Under the pieces are notes generated by a model that saw only the letters and a list, made by a program, of their open reading frames with translations, searched no databases and had not been told where the DNA came from. A DNA stretch of 64,000 bases, from the NCBI RefSeq assembly GCF_900176255.2, contig NZ_FXEG02000002.1, positions 62,001 through 126,000 of the forward strand, in the 5' to 3' direction. The DNA comes from Mycobacterium ahvazicum. Lineage in GTDB: Bacteria; Actinomycetota; Actinomycetes; Mycobacteriales; Mycobacteriaceae. A program made the position numbers and the translations under genes. Positions 25,801 through 34,578 of this stretch are shown here, in pieces (position 1 is the stretch's first letter; every line of letters begins with the position of its first letter).

Positions 25801-27296
25801 GCACTAGCGATCGAGTGCGTGCGATTTTGGGCGGGACCATCCAGGCCTACCGTGGCGAGCCGGCATTCCGGAACCGACCGGAAGTCTTCTATGAACTGGA
25901 CCGCATCGGCGCGCGGCTGAACGAGCCGATCCGCATCGCCCTGGCCGGCACGCTCAAGGCCGGGAAGTCCACTCTGCTCAACGCTTTGGTGGGTCAAGAC
26001 ATCGCCCCGACCGATGCCACCGAGGCCACCCGCATCGTGACCTGGTTCCGGCACGGTCCCACGCCGAAGGTAACCGCAAACCATTGGGGTGGAAGGCATT
26101 CCAACGTGCCGATCAACCACAGCGCCGGGTTGACCTTCGACTTCCGGACACTCAACCCGGCCGACGTGGCCGATCTGGACGTCGAGTGGCCCGCCGAAGA
26201 GCTGGTGGAGACCACGATCATCGACACCCCGGGAACGTCGTCGCTAACGCGGGAGGCCTCGGATCGCACGCTGCGGCTGCTGGTGCCCCCCGACGGGGTG
26301 CCGCGGGTGGACGCGGTGGTCTTCCTACTGCGCACCCTTAACGCCGCAGATATCGCCCTGCTCAAGCAGATTGGGCAACTCGTCGGCGGATCCGCGGGTG
26401 CCCTGGGCATCGTCGGTGTGGCATCCCGGGCCGACGAAATCGGTGCAGGCCGCATCGACGCGATGATGTCGGCGGCCGACGTGGCGCAGCGGTTCACCAA
26501 GGAGATGAACGAGACGGGCATCTGCCAAGCCGTGGTGCCGGTCTCGGGGCTGTTGGCGCTGACCGCGCGCACGCTGCGCCAAAGCGAGTTCATCGCCCTG
26601 CAGAAGCTGGCCGCGGCCGACAAGACCGAACTCAGCAAGGCCATGTTGAGCGTGGACCGTTTCGTTCGTGTCGAGAGCCCGCTGCCCGTCGACGCGGCCA
26701 CCCGCGCCCAGCTGCTGGACCGGTTCGGCATGTTCGGGCTGCGGATTTCCCTCGCGGTGTTGGCCACGGGTGTCGCCGACGCGGCGGGGCTGGCCGACGA
26801 ATTACTCGAGCGCAGCGGGCTAATGACGCTGCGTGAGGTCATCGATCAGCAATTCGCGCAACGCTCCGACATGCTCAAGGCGCACACCGCGCTGGTGTCG
26901 TTGCGCCGGTTCGTGGAGGCGTTCCCGATCGTCGCGACGCCCTACGTCATCGCCGACATCGACCCGCTGCTGGCCGACACGCACGCATTCGAAGAACTTC
27001 GGCTTCTCAGCCAATTATCCTCTCGCCCAACATCTTTAAATGAAGAAGAGCTGGCGTCGCTGCGCCGGGTCATCGGGGGATCGGGCACCCGCCCGGCCAG
27101 CAGGCTAGGCCTGGACCCCGAGAATGCAGACCCCGGGGAGGGGCCGCGGGCCGCGTTCGCCGCGGCGCAGCGCTGGCGCCGCCGGGCCGAGCATCCGCTC
27201 AACGACCCATTCACCACCAAGGCGTGCCGTGCCGCGGTGCGCAGCGCCGAGGCGATGGTCGCCGACTTCGCCGCGCACGGCGCCCGGCCTCAGTAG
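25797..27296 (+). CDS. iniC: Dynamin-like GTPase IniC
   Basis: A 499-residue partner of IniA (M. tuberculosis IniC is about 493 residues). The GTPase domain has G1 GTLKAGKS (51-58), G3 DTPGTSS and G4-like SRADE. The C-terminal half is helical and lacks an obvious membrane insertion loop, unlike IniA. It starts at GTG 25797 inside the iniA stop (4-base overlap). Its last seven bases overlap the convergent Hsp70-like gene. It probably works with IniA at the cytoplasmic membrane during envelope stress. Confidence 0.95.
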   Translation: MSTSDRVRAILGGTIQAYRGEPAFRNRPEVFYELDRIGARLNEPIRIALAGTLKAGKSTLLNALVGQDIAPTDATEATRIVTWFRHGPTPKVTANHWGGRHSNVPINHSAGLTFDFRTLNPADVADLDVEWPAEELVETTIIDTPGTSSLTREASDRTLRLLVPPDGVPRVDAVVFLLRTLNAADIALLKQIGQLVGGSAGALGIVGVASRADEIGAGRIDAMMSAADVAQRFTKEMNETGICQAVVPVSGLLALTARTLRQSEFIALQKLAAADKTELSKAMLSVDRFVRVESPLPVDAATRAQLLDRFGMFGLRISLAVLATGVADAAGLADELLERSGLMTLREVIDQQFAQRSDMLKAHTALVSLRRFVEAFPIVATPYVIADIDPLLADTHAFEELRLLSQLSSRPTSLNEEELASLRRVIGGSGTRPASRLGLDPENADPGEGPRAAFAAAQRWRRRAEHPLNDPFTTKACRAAVRSAEAMVADFAAHGARPQ

Positions 27297-28942
27297 CGCC
27301 GCCACGGCCAGTGCGGCCTCTCCCGTTCGGTCGGCGGCGGCGGCGTAAAGGTGGTCGTGGGCGGCGGGGCCGTGGTGGTGCTTGGCGGCTGATAGGTCGT
27401 GGTGGGCGGCGCCTCGGTTGTGGTCGTTGTCACGGGTGGCGCCTCGGTGGCGGGGGTCGACGGTGGCGGCGGTGCCTGCGTCGTCGTCGTGGCCGGGTTG
27501 GTGTTCGACTCGGTGATTGTCACCGTCTGCTCCGGCGAGGGGGCAGTCGGTTGAGTAGGCGGGGTCTGTACCGGCGCGGGCTTCTCCTCGCCGAGCGTCA
27601 ACGCCAGTATCACGGCCACCAGGATGGCCGCGGCCGCGGCAGCCAGGCTCAACACCACGGCGGGACGCTGGTACCACAGTGGCGGGGCGGGGTAAGGGCC
27701 GTCGTCGCCGTCCTCGAAATCCATTGCGTCGCGGACATATTGGCCGCTGTGCTCGGGACCGGTGTAGGGGACGGGATCTTCCTCGTCGTCGTCCTCCGAC
27801 CACGCCAGCGGACGCTCTTCTTCGACCCGGGCATTCGGCATGACCTGGGTCATGTCGGCCGGCGCCGCGGCGGCCAATTGCGTCGGGTTCTCGGCGACGG
27901 GACTCGCCAGCGCGCTCGGGGAGGGATGCTGTTGACCGAAGACGGCGGCGCCGAGTGCGGCGGTGAGCCCGGGCTGCGGCGCGGTGCGCACCGGCACTCC
28001 GAGACGTTCGGAAAGGCGGGTGGCCAGCAGCGGGATGGCAGCGCCACCACCGACCGTGGCCACGGCGGTCAGGCTGGAGGTCGGAATTTCGTTGCGCCGC
28101 AGAATATTTTCGATGCCCGTTACGAATTCGTCCAGCGGACCGGAGATCAGTTCTTCAAACTCGTTGCGGGACAACTCGACATCCTCGCCGGTGACCGCGG
28201 GCAGTGTGGTCGTGGTCGCTGTCGACAGTTCTTCCTTGGCGCGGCGGCAGTGTTCGAGCAGGCGGGCCATCGAGCCCATCCGTGTCGTGCTGGCCACGCC
28301 GCCGCTGGTGTCGGCCGGAATGGCTTCACGCAGGTGATCGAGGATGAGCTCGTCGATCCCGTCGCCGGAGAATTCGGTGTACCGCACCGACGGCCCGATC
28401 TGCGCAAGGTCCGACCCGGCGTCGCTCAGCGTCACGGTGGTGCCGCCGGCGCCGAAGTCGCACAACGCGACGATGCCCGCGGTCGGAAAGTCGGGTTCGG
28501 CCCGCAGCGCGGTGAGTGCGGCGGTGGCATCGGAGATCAGCGCCGGCGGTACGCCGCCCGGCGCCAGGCCCGGCTGGGCGAAGAATTCCTCACGCAGGGC
28601 CGCGGCCTGCGCCGGCGACCAGTACGCGGGGACCGCGATCGTGACCGGTGTTCCGTAGTCGACGGTCCGGGCCATCGCCTCGAGCGCTTCGACCGTCAGC
28701 GCGTCGCCGAGGTACTTCGTCCCGTCGGCTGCCACCAGCGGAGTGCGGTCCCCGACCCGTTCGACGAACCCCCGCATCACCAGGCCGGCGTCGGCCGGAT
28801 CCAGACTTTCCTCGGGCAGGCCGACTTCGGATGCCCGCTGGTCGAACAGGCTGAGCACGGATCTGCGAGTCACCACGTCACCACCGGCACGGGCCGCGAC
28901 CAGGTTGGCCATCCCGATGGACAACCCAAGCGACTCGGACAT
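27290..28942 (-). CDS. Membrane-anchored Hsp70-family protein with Thr/Pro-rich tail
   Basis: A 550-residue protein. Residues 1-335 are an Hsp70-like ATPase head: GTPVTIAVPAYWSPAQAAAL, LCDFGAGGTTVTLSD (phosphate-2) and TVGGGAAIPLLATRLSERLG (adenosine motif). Phosphate-1 is degenerate (GLSIGMANLV instead of DxGTTNS), so ATP hydrolysis is uncertain. There is no substrate-binding domain. Instead an acidic linker is followed by a single membrane helix at about 424-448 (VVLSLAAAAAAILVAVILAL, after WYQRP), then a Thr/Pro-rich tail. Charge placement suggests head in the cytoplasm, tail outside. Last gene of the operon with LpqJ and two small membrane proteins. Confidence 0.85.
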   Translation of the reverse strand: MSESLGLSIGMANLVAARAGGDVVTRRSVLSLFDQRASEVGLPEESLDPADAGLVMRGFVERVGDRTPLVAADGTKYLGDALTVEALEAMARTVDYGTPVTIAVPAYWSPAQAAALREEFFAQPGLAPGGVPPALISDATAALTALRAEPDFPTAGIVALCDFGAGGTTVTLSDAGSDLAQIGPSVRYTEFSGDGIDELILDHLREAIPADTSGGVASTTRMGSMARLLEHCRRAKEELSTATTTTLPAVTGEDVELSRNEFEELISGPLDEFVTGIENILRRNEIPTSSLTAVATVGGGAAIPLLATRLSERLGVPVRTAPQPGLTAALGAAVFGQQHPSPSALASPVAENPTQLAAAAPADMTQVMPNARVEEERPLAWSEDDDEEDPVPYTGPEHSGQYVRDAMDFEDGDDGPYPAPPLWYQRPAVVLSLAAAAAAILVAVILALTLGEEKPAPVQTPPTQPTAPSPEQTVTITESNTNPATTTTQAPPPPSTPATEAPPVTTTTTEAPPTTTYQPPSTTTAPPPTTTFTPPPPTERERPHWPWRRY

Positions 28943-29010
28943 CTGGCGTTCCCCTGTGCGTTGTCGTAAATGTGGCTGTGGGTTCCCGCGAGTCTAGGTG
29001 GGAGCCCGTT

Positions 29011-29508
29011 TCACAGACCGGGCGGCAGCGTGATCTCGGTCGGTAGCCCGGGCAGCGGGGGCAGCGTGATCACCGAGGGCAGCTGTGGCACTGGGTACGC
29101 ATCGCCCGACGACGTGGTCGCAGTGGTGGTGGCGGTCGACGGCGGCGTGTCCTCGGTGGACGCCGTGGGGGTGTCGGTGGGTGTGGTGGCCGGCGGCTCG
29201 CTCGACACCGTCGGCGCCGCGCTGGTGGTGTTGAACGACCGAGGCGTCGTGGTGGAGGGAACCAAAGTGGGGCCCGTTACCGGCTCCTGCGGAGGGGCGC
29301 CATGCATGAGCTGGATGATGCCCCAGACGATCAGCGCGATCAGGACCGCGATCAGCACGCCCCACCCGGCCAACGCAATTGGTCTACGCCAACCCGGAAT
29401 CGGGTCGTCAGGGTCGGGCTGGGCGGTGCCGTACGCGTCGTCACCGTAGTGGATGTAGACGGTCGGTTCGTCGTCGACGAACTGGTCTGCCGGCGCTTGC
29501 CTTGCCAT
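29011..29508 (-). CDS. Single-pass membrane protein with Thr/Ser/Pro-rich outer domain
   Basis: A 165-residue protein: acidic N-terminus (VDDEPTVYIHYGDDAYG), GWRRP, one membrane helix at about 43-68 (LAGWGVLIAVLIALIVWGII), then a Thr/Ser/Pro-rich domain ending LPGLPTEITLPPGL. The RR before the helix favours a cytoplasmic N-terminus. ATG at 29508 is preferred to an in-frame TTG at 29601, which would add an uncharacteristic leader; neither has a strong ribosome site. It is a paralogue of the next protein upstream (GWRRP-TM versus WYRKP-TM). Function unknown. Confidence 0.75.
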   Translation of the reverse strand: MARQAPADQFVDDEPTVYIHYGDDAYGTAQPDPDDPIPGWRRPIALAGWGVLIAVLIALIVWGIIQLMHGAPPQEPVTGPTLVPSTTTPRSFNTTSAAPTVSSEPPATTPTDTPTASTEDTPPSTATTTATTSSGDAYPVPQLPSVITLPPLPGLPTEITLPPGL

Positions 29509-29605
29509 GGTCGCTGAGACTATCGGGGCGGTGTCGGCCGAGGTGGGACCCACACGGGCAGGTTCCGATCGGCCGTCAAACGTTGACTTAATTGCAACCA
29601 ACTCG

Positions 29606-30100
29606 TTAGGGGATCGCGGGGATGGTCGTCGGTAGCCAGGATGGCCAATGACGCCGACGCGTCGGTTCTTGGCGAGTCGGCTGTGGGGCCGGCGACTCGA
29701 CGGGGCCGCTGGTGGGTGGCTCGGTGGTCGTGGTGGCCGATGGCGGACTCGTGGTCGTGGTGGTCGTGGCCGTGCTCGTTGTGGTCGGCGTTGTGGTCGG
29801 CGTCGTGGTGGTCGTCGTGTGGGTGCTGGGGGTGTTACTGGTGCCCTGGTCCCCGATGAGCTCGATGATGCCGTAGACGATCAGGGCGATCAGGATCAGC
29901 ACGGACAGGCCCCAGATGATGAGCCCTACCGGTTTGCGGTACCAGGGGGTGGGTTCGGTGTCCTCGTCGAAAGGATCGAGCGGGGGCTCCGCCGGGTCGG
30001 GAGCGGGCGGCGGCGGTTCATCGGCCGACGGGTGATCGCCCCTACCGACGCCTCTATACCGCGTCGGTTCATTGTTGAAGTCGTCCGGGGGGCCTGCCAC
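29606..30100 (-). CDS. Single-pass membrane protein with poly-Thr/Pro outer domain
   Basis: A 164-residue protein with a Pro/Asp/Glu-rich N-terminus, WYRKP, one membrane helix at about 57-82 (GLIIWGLSVLILIALIVYGI), then runs of Thr (TTTTTTPTTTPTTT) and a basic end (RQEPTRRRHWPSWLPTT). It starts at GTG 30100, 23 bases after the lpqJ stop. Same plan as the next gene and as the Hsp70-like protein two genes down. The Thr-rich part could be mannosylated outside the membrane, which is inference. Confidence 0.75.
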   Translation of the reverse strand: MAGPPDDFNNEPTRYRGVGRGDHPSADEPPPPAPDPAEPPLDPFDEDTEPTPWYRKPVGLIIWGLSVLILIALIVYGIIELIGDQGTSNTPSTHTTTTTTPTTTPTTTSTATTTTTTSPPSATTTTEPPTSGPVESPAPQPTRQEPTRRRHWPSWLPTTIPAIP

Positions 30101-30123
30101 GGCACCGATCGTACTGACCGGCC

Positions 30124-30708
30124 TCAGAAGGTGGTGACCTTCTCCACGCTGACGAACATGCCGTGTCCGGTACGCGCGTTGGTGAACTTGGTACCGGCCT
30201 CGGACGCCTCGATCGTCCAGCCCTGCGCGTCGTAGGTCTTGTAGTCGATCGGGACCGTGGGAATGGCACCCAGGTTGCCCAAGATCCACTGCACGGAACC
30301 GGCAGAGGTGATGTGGACACCGTTGGCGTGTTCACCATCCTGCATGGGTGAGTCGGTGAACGGTGCCTCGCACCCGACGCTGTCCTTATTGATCTGGCAG
30401 CGCGTGACTCCGGACTTGGTCTCGATGAAGACGTAACCGTTCTGGTCGGGCGGCAGCGGAATCGCGCCGGCTGGTGCGTTCGGGTTGACCGGCGTCGTCG
30501 GTGGGATCCCGGTGGGGTACGACGGCGCGGCGCTGGGTCTCGGTGCGGGAAAAGCGGGTTCGGTCGGTCCGGCGCCCGGCGCGGCGACCGGTCTGCCCTC
30601 GATGACGGACGAACAGCCGTTGATCAGCATGGGACTGATCACCAATATGGGCGAAAGCAGCAAGGTTCCACCGGCAAGACTCCACCGTGTCCTCTGCGAA
30701 AACCGCAC
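30124..30708 (-). CDS. lpqJ: Lipoprotein LpqJ homologue
   Basis: A 194-residue lipoprotein. The signal peptide ends in LINGC (lipobox Cys at residue 32), then a Pro/Ala-rich spacer precedes the globular part (GYVFIETKSGVTRCQI and VGCEAPF: two Cys that could pair; then GEHANGVHITSAGSVQWILG). lpqJ (Rv0344c) lies convergent to iniC in M. tuberculosis; here three extra genes separate them. GTG start. Envelope-located; function unknown. It heads a four-gene minus-strand operon ending with the Hsp70-like gene. Confidence 0.8.
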   Translation of the reverse strand: MRFSQRTRWSLAGGTLLLSPILVISPMLINGCSSVIEGRPVAAPGAGPTEPAFPAPRPSAAPSYPTGIPPTTPVNPNAPAGAIPLPPDQNGYVFIETKSGVTRCQINKDSVGCEAPFTDSPMQDGEHANGVHITSAGSVQWILGNLGAIPTVPIDYKTYDAQGWTIEASEAGTKFTNARTGHGMFVSVEKVTTF

Positions 30709-30809
30709 GCGTCGCTCCCGAATCTTGGAGATATCAGAAGCAGACTACGCAGCAGACGGCGCTATGTGCTGGGGCGACGCGCGTTTGGAATGCCGTCGAT
30801 AGCAAAGTG

Positions 30810-31319
30810 TTATCGCTGGACGGCAGACTCCGGCGCGTCGCGCGCCTCGCGCGTAATCTCGGCGGCGCGATGCGCGGCGGCGACGATGCCCTGATACCCG
30901 GTGCATCGGCAGAAGTTGCCGGACAGGCCTTCCCGGATTTCCCCGTCGGTCGGATCGGGATTGTCACGCAACATCGCCGTGAGCGACATCACGAAACCCG
31001 GCGTGCAGAATCCACATTGCAGGCCATGGCACTCCCGCAGCGCCGACTGCACCGGTGACAGGGTGCCGTCCGGCGCCGCGATGCCCTCGACGGTCGTCAC
31101 CTCCATGCCGTCCACCTGCACCGCGAACATCAGACACGACCGCACCGCATCGCCGTCCAGCAGCACCGTGCACGCGCCGCAGGCCCCGTGCTCGCAGCCG
31201 AGGTGGGTACCGGTCGGCCCGCACTTGTCGCGCAGGAAGTCCGCCAGCGTCATGCGTGGCTCGACGGTGGCGACGAACGGAGTTCCGTTGACCGACAAGC
31301 GGACTGATCGTTCATGCAT
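30810..31319 (-). CDS. Molybdenum hydroxylase small subunit, 2Fe-2S (CoxS-like, operon 1)
   Basis: A 169-residue iron-sulfur subunit of the xanthine oxidase/CO dehydrogenase family. The plant-type cluster motif is GCEHGACGACTVLLDG with the fourth Cys in VRSC. The second cluster uses CGFCTPGF and CRCTGYQG. It carries electrons from molybdopterin to FAD. Last gene of a large-medium-small operon; it overlaps the medium-subunit stop by eight bases. Confidence 0.92.
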   Translation of the reverse strand: MHERSVRLSVNGTPFVATVEPRMTLADFLRDKCGPTGTHLGCEHGACGACTVLLDGDAVRSCLMFAVQVDGMEVTTVEGIAAPDGTLSPVQSALRECHGLQCGFCTPGFVMSLTAMLRDNPDPTDGEIREGLSGNFCRCTGYQGIVAAAHRAAEITREARDAPESAVQR

Positions 31320-32196
31320 GTCGTGCTCCCGCGGCGTGTTCGATGGCTTTGGTCCAGGCGCGTGCGGTCATCGTGGCGCCCACCTGCCTGCGATATGACG
31401 CCGACCCCTGCAGATCGACCGGAATCGCGTCGAGTCCCGTCATCGCGGCCCGACCCACCTCTTCGGCGGCCACGTCGCCGGCCGGCCGGCCGATCACCGC
31501 CTGCTCGGCGGCGGTGGCGCGCAGCGGCGTGGGACCCAGTCCCAGCAAGCCGATTGCACAGCGCGATATCCGGGCACCGTCATCGAGCGTCACCGCGACC
31601 AGCGCGCCCGCGATCGCGAAATCGCCGTGGCGGCGCGAGAATTCGTGCATCGAGAATCCGGATCTGCCGTTCCAGAGGGGGAAGCGGACTCCGGTCAGCA
31701 CTTCGTCGGATTCCATCGTGGTCTCCCACACCCCGGCGAAGAAGTCCGCGGCGGTGATCTCGCGACGCCCGCGCGGCGAAAGCACCTCCATGGTCGCGTC
31801 CAGGGTCAGCGCGACGGCCGGGTACTCGCCCGCGGCGTCGGCGTGCGCGATCGAGCCGCCCAGGGTGCCGCGATTGCGGATCTGGAAGTGCCCGATGAAC
31901 GGTGTCACCTGAGCCAGTAACGGAACCGATTGACGGACGCGGGGATCGGCGCCCACCTTGGCCTCGGTGGTGCCGGCGCCGATCCACAGCTCGTGGCCCC
32001 GATGGTCGATGCCCTGCAGTTCGGTGAGCCGGGAAATGTCGATCAGGTGGTCGAAGTAGGCCAGCCGCATCGACAGCATCGGGATCAAGCTCTGCCCGCC
32101 GGCCAGGATTTTCGCCTCGTCGCCGAGGTCGGCCAGCAGACCCACCGCCTCTTGGATCGTGGCGGGCCGGTGGTAGTCGAACGTCGCGGGTTTCAT
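31312..32196 (-). CDS. Molybdenum hydroxylase FAD subunit (CoxM-like, operon 1)
   Basis: A 294-residue FAD-binding subunit: GGQSLIPMLSMRLAYFDHLI and [20 protein letters not shown] are the two FAD-contact motifs of the CO dehydrogenase medium-chain family. ATG at 32196 overlaps the large-subunit stop (ATGA), so the two are translationally coupled. Works in the heterotrimer with the flanking genes; substrate unknown. Confidence 0.92.
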   Translation of the reverse strand: MKPATFDYHRPATIQEAVGLLADLGDEAKILAGGQSLIPMLSMRLAYFDHLIDISRLTELQGIDHRGHELWIGAGTTEAKVGADPRVRQSVPLLAQVTPFIGHFQIRNRGTLGGSIAHADAAGEYPAVALTLDATMEVLSPRGRREITAADFFAGVWETTMESDEVLTGVRFPLWNGRSGFSMHEFSRRHGDFAIAGALVAVTLDDGARISRCAIGLLGLGPTPLRATAAEQAVIGRPAGDVAAEEVGRAAMTGLDAIPVDLQGSASYRRQVGATMTARAWTKAIEHAAGARHA

Positions 32197-34526
32197 TGAT
32201 TTCCCTCGGCCACCAATGCGGCAATCGACGCCGGGGTGGCCGGCAGCCGGGTGATCGCCACTCCCAGCGGAGCCAGCGCGTCGTTGATCGCATTGATCAC
32301 CGCCGGCGTCGAGCCGATCGCACCACCCTCGCCGGCACCCTTGTACCCGCCCGGCCCGGGGCCGGGGATCTCGACGTGACCGAACTCGATTGGCGGCACC
32401 TCCGTGGCCGTGGGCAGCAGATAGTCGACGAAAGTTGTTGCCAGCGGGTTGCCGTCGCCGTCGTAGACCATGTCCTCCATCAGCGCGCCGCCAATGCCCT
32501 GCACCGTTCCGCCCGCGATCTGGCCCTCCACGATCGCGGGATTTATCATCGGCCCGACGTCTTCGCTGACGATGTAGCGCAACAACGTGACCTTGCCGGT
32601 CTCGATATCCACCTCGCAGGTGCAGGCATGAGTCGCGTTGGACCACAGGATCGGCGCCTTGGCGACGTAGCGTGCGGTGGCCTCCAATGACGTCCCCGGC
32701 GGCAGCTGCTGCGGTGAGTAGTAGGCGGCGTAGGCCAGCTCGGCGAAGCTCAGCTTCTTCGACGAGTCACCGCGCACCGAGGCGGTCGAATGTGCCAGTT
32801 CCACTTCGGATTCGGTGACCTTGAGCTGGTGTGCGGCCAGCGTCACGAGTTTTTGCCGCAGGATCGCCCCGGCTTCTTCGACCGCCCCGGCGGTCATCGG
32901 CCCGCTGCGGCTGCCCTGCGTCCCGGCGCCGTACGGAGTGATCGCCGTGTCGCCCTGGATGGTGGCCACGTCGTCGATGTCCGCGCCCAGTGCATCGGCG
33001 GTTAGCTGAATCACGGTGGTTTCCAAGCTGTTTCCGCTCGAGCCGCCGTTCACGTAGACGTTGATCCTGCCCGTCGGTTCCATCGTCATCGTGGCGCCTT
33101 CGGTCGCCAGGTGACCGGTCGCCGCGCCGGTGGGCTCGATGTACGCCGAGAACCCGAGGCCCAGGTAGCGGCCCCGAGCCAGCGCCTCGCGCTGTTCCTT
33201 GCGAAAGCCTTCGTGGTCAAGGATTTTCACGGCCTGCTCGAAAGTCTCGGCCGGGGCGACGTGATCGTAGGGCATGCCGTTGGGGTTGAAGTAGGGCATC
33301 TCGTCGCGGCGCAGCAGGTTTCGCCGTCGCAGATCGACGGGATCCAGGCCCATCTTGCGGGCGCCGATGTCGAGAAGTATTTCGCGGGCCAGCGTTTCGT
33401 ACTGCCAGGGGCCGCGGTAGGCGGCCAGGCCGCTGGTGTTGGAGAACACCGTCTTGTAGTTGAAGCTGGCCTTGGGCACGCGGTAGGGCCCCGGGAAGAA
33501 CATGCCGATGGCCGCGGTGGTCAACACCGGATACGGCGTCGGATACGCGCCGATGTCCTGGATGAAGTCGATGTCGGCGGCCGCGATGTGGCCGTCCGCG
33601 TCGAATGCCATCCGGGCGGTGCCGTTGACGTGGCGGGCTTGTCCGGCCGACATCAGATTCTCGCGCCGGTCCTCGATCCACTTCAGCGCCGCCGGAACCT
33701 TGCGGGCGGCCAGCATGATGCACATGTCTTCCCGCATCGGAACGACCTTCTGGCCGAAACCGCCGCCGGTGTCGCGCATGATGACCCGAACCCGTTGTGC
33801 CGCAATGCCTAACAAGCGCGCGCAAAATGCGCGCAGTTCGTGCGGGGTCTGGGTGGACGCCCACAGGGTGAGCTCTCCGGTGGCGGCGACCCACTCGACT
33901 ACCAGGCCACGCGTCTCGATCGGCACCGGCGCGTAAATCTGTTGGTAAATCTCCTCTTTCACCACGCAGGCGGCCGAGCCGAAGATCTCTTCGTCCGGCG
34001 GCGCGCCGCCCATCCCGCCTGCGACGTTGTCGGCGTACGTCTGGTGCACCAGCACGTCGGAAGTCTGCGCTGCGGTGAAGTCGGAAACCGCGGGCAACGG
34101 CTCGTAGTCGACGTCGACCAGTTCGAGCGCGTCCTCGGCGACGTAGCGGCTCTCGGCGACGATCAGCGCGACCGGGTCGCCGACGAACTTCGCCTCGCCG
34201 TCGGCCAGCGGCGGCCGCGGGGTGTCCGCGACGTCCTTACCGGCGACGGCGTGCCAGGACTCCTTGACGTCGGCGTTGAGGTCGGCTGCGGTGAACACCG
34301 CATGCACGCCGGGCAGCGCCAGCGCCGCGGCGGCGTCGATACCGTTGATCCGGGCGCGGGCGAACGGGCTGCGCACAAAGCAGGCGTGCAGCATGCCGGG
34401 CCGCGAGATGTCGTCCACGAAGGTGCCGTGGCCGGTCAGCAACCGGCCGTCCTCGACCCGCGGCACCCGGGTCCCGGCATAGCGGGGCGGCGGGGCGGTG
34501 GGCGGCCGTTGCACATCCTGAGTCAT
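32193..34526 (-). CDS. Molybdenum hydroxylase large subunit (CoxL-like, not form I; operon 1)
   Basis: A 777-residue molybdopterin subunit. GGGFGQKVVPMREDM, the active-site loop AAYRGPWQYE and GGYKGAGEGGAIG (catalytic Glu) are visible. The loop lacks the AYxCSFR signature of true (form I) CO dehydrogenase, and AYRGPW also differs from the common form II AYRGAGR. It is therefore likely an aldehyde or heterocycle hydroxylase rather than a CO-oxidising enzyme; the substrate cannot be assigned. First gene of its operon, divergent by 52 bases from a MocA-like gene that would modify its cofactor. Confidence 0.9.
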   Translation of the reverse strand: MTQDVQRPPTAPPPRYAGTRVPRVEDGRLLTGHGTFVDDISRPGMLHACFVRSPFARARINGIDAAAALALPGVHAVFTAADLNADVKESWHAVAGKDVADTPRPPLADGEAKFVGDPVALIVAESRYVAEDALELVDVDYEPLPAVSDFTAAQTSDVLVHQTYADNVAGGMGGAPPDEEIFGSAACVVKEEIYQQIYAPVPIETRGLVVEWVAATGELTLWASTQTPHELRAFCARLLGIAAQRVRVIMRDTGGGFGQKVVPMREDMCIMLAARKVPAALKWIEDRRENLMSAGQARHVNGTARMAFDADGHIAAADIDFIQDIGAYPTPYPVLTTAAIGMFFPGPYRVPKASFNYKTVFSNTSGLAAYRGPWQYETLAREILLDIGARKMGLDPVDLRRRNLLRRDEMPYFNPNGMPYDHVAPAETFEQAVKILDHEGFRKEQREALARGRYLGLGFSAYIEPTGAATGHLATEGATMTMEPTGRINVYVNGGSSGNSLETTVIQLTADALGADIDDVATIQGDTAITPYGAGTQGSRSGPMTAGAVEEAGAILRQKLVTLAAHQLKVTESEVELAHSTASVRGDSSKKLSFAELAYAAYYSPQQLPPGTSLEATARYVAKAPILWSNATHACTCEVDIETGKVTLLRYIVSEDVGPMINPAIVEGQIAGGTVQGIGGALMEDMVYDGDGNPLATTFVDYLLPTATEVPPIEFGHVEIPGPGPGGYKGAGEGGAIGSTPAVINAINDALAPLGVAITRLPATPASIAALVAEGNQ

Positions 34527-34578
34527 ATCGCTCCATGGGGCTGTCGCTGAGCGAGAAGGTGAATGCCATCATAGGAGA

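Noticed and set aside
32193..34526. Form I CO dehydrogenase large subunit
   Set aside because: The active-site loop is AYRGPW, without the Cys-Ser-Phe-Arg signature.
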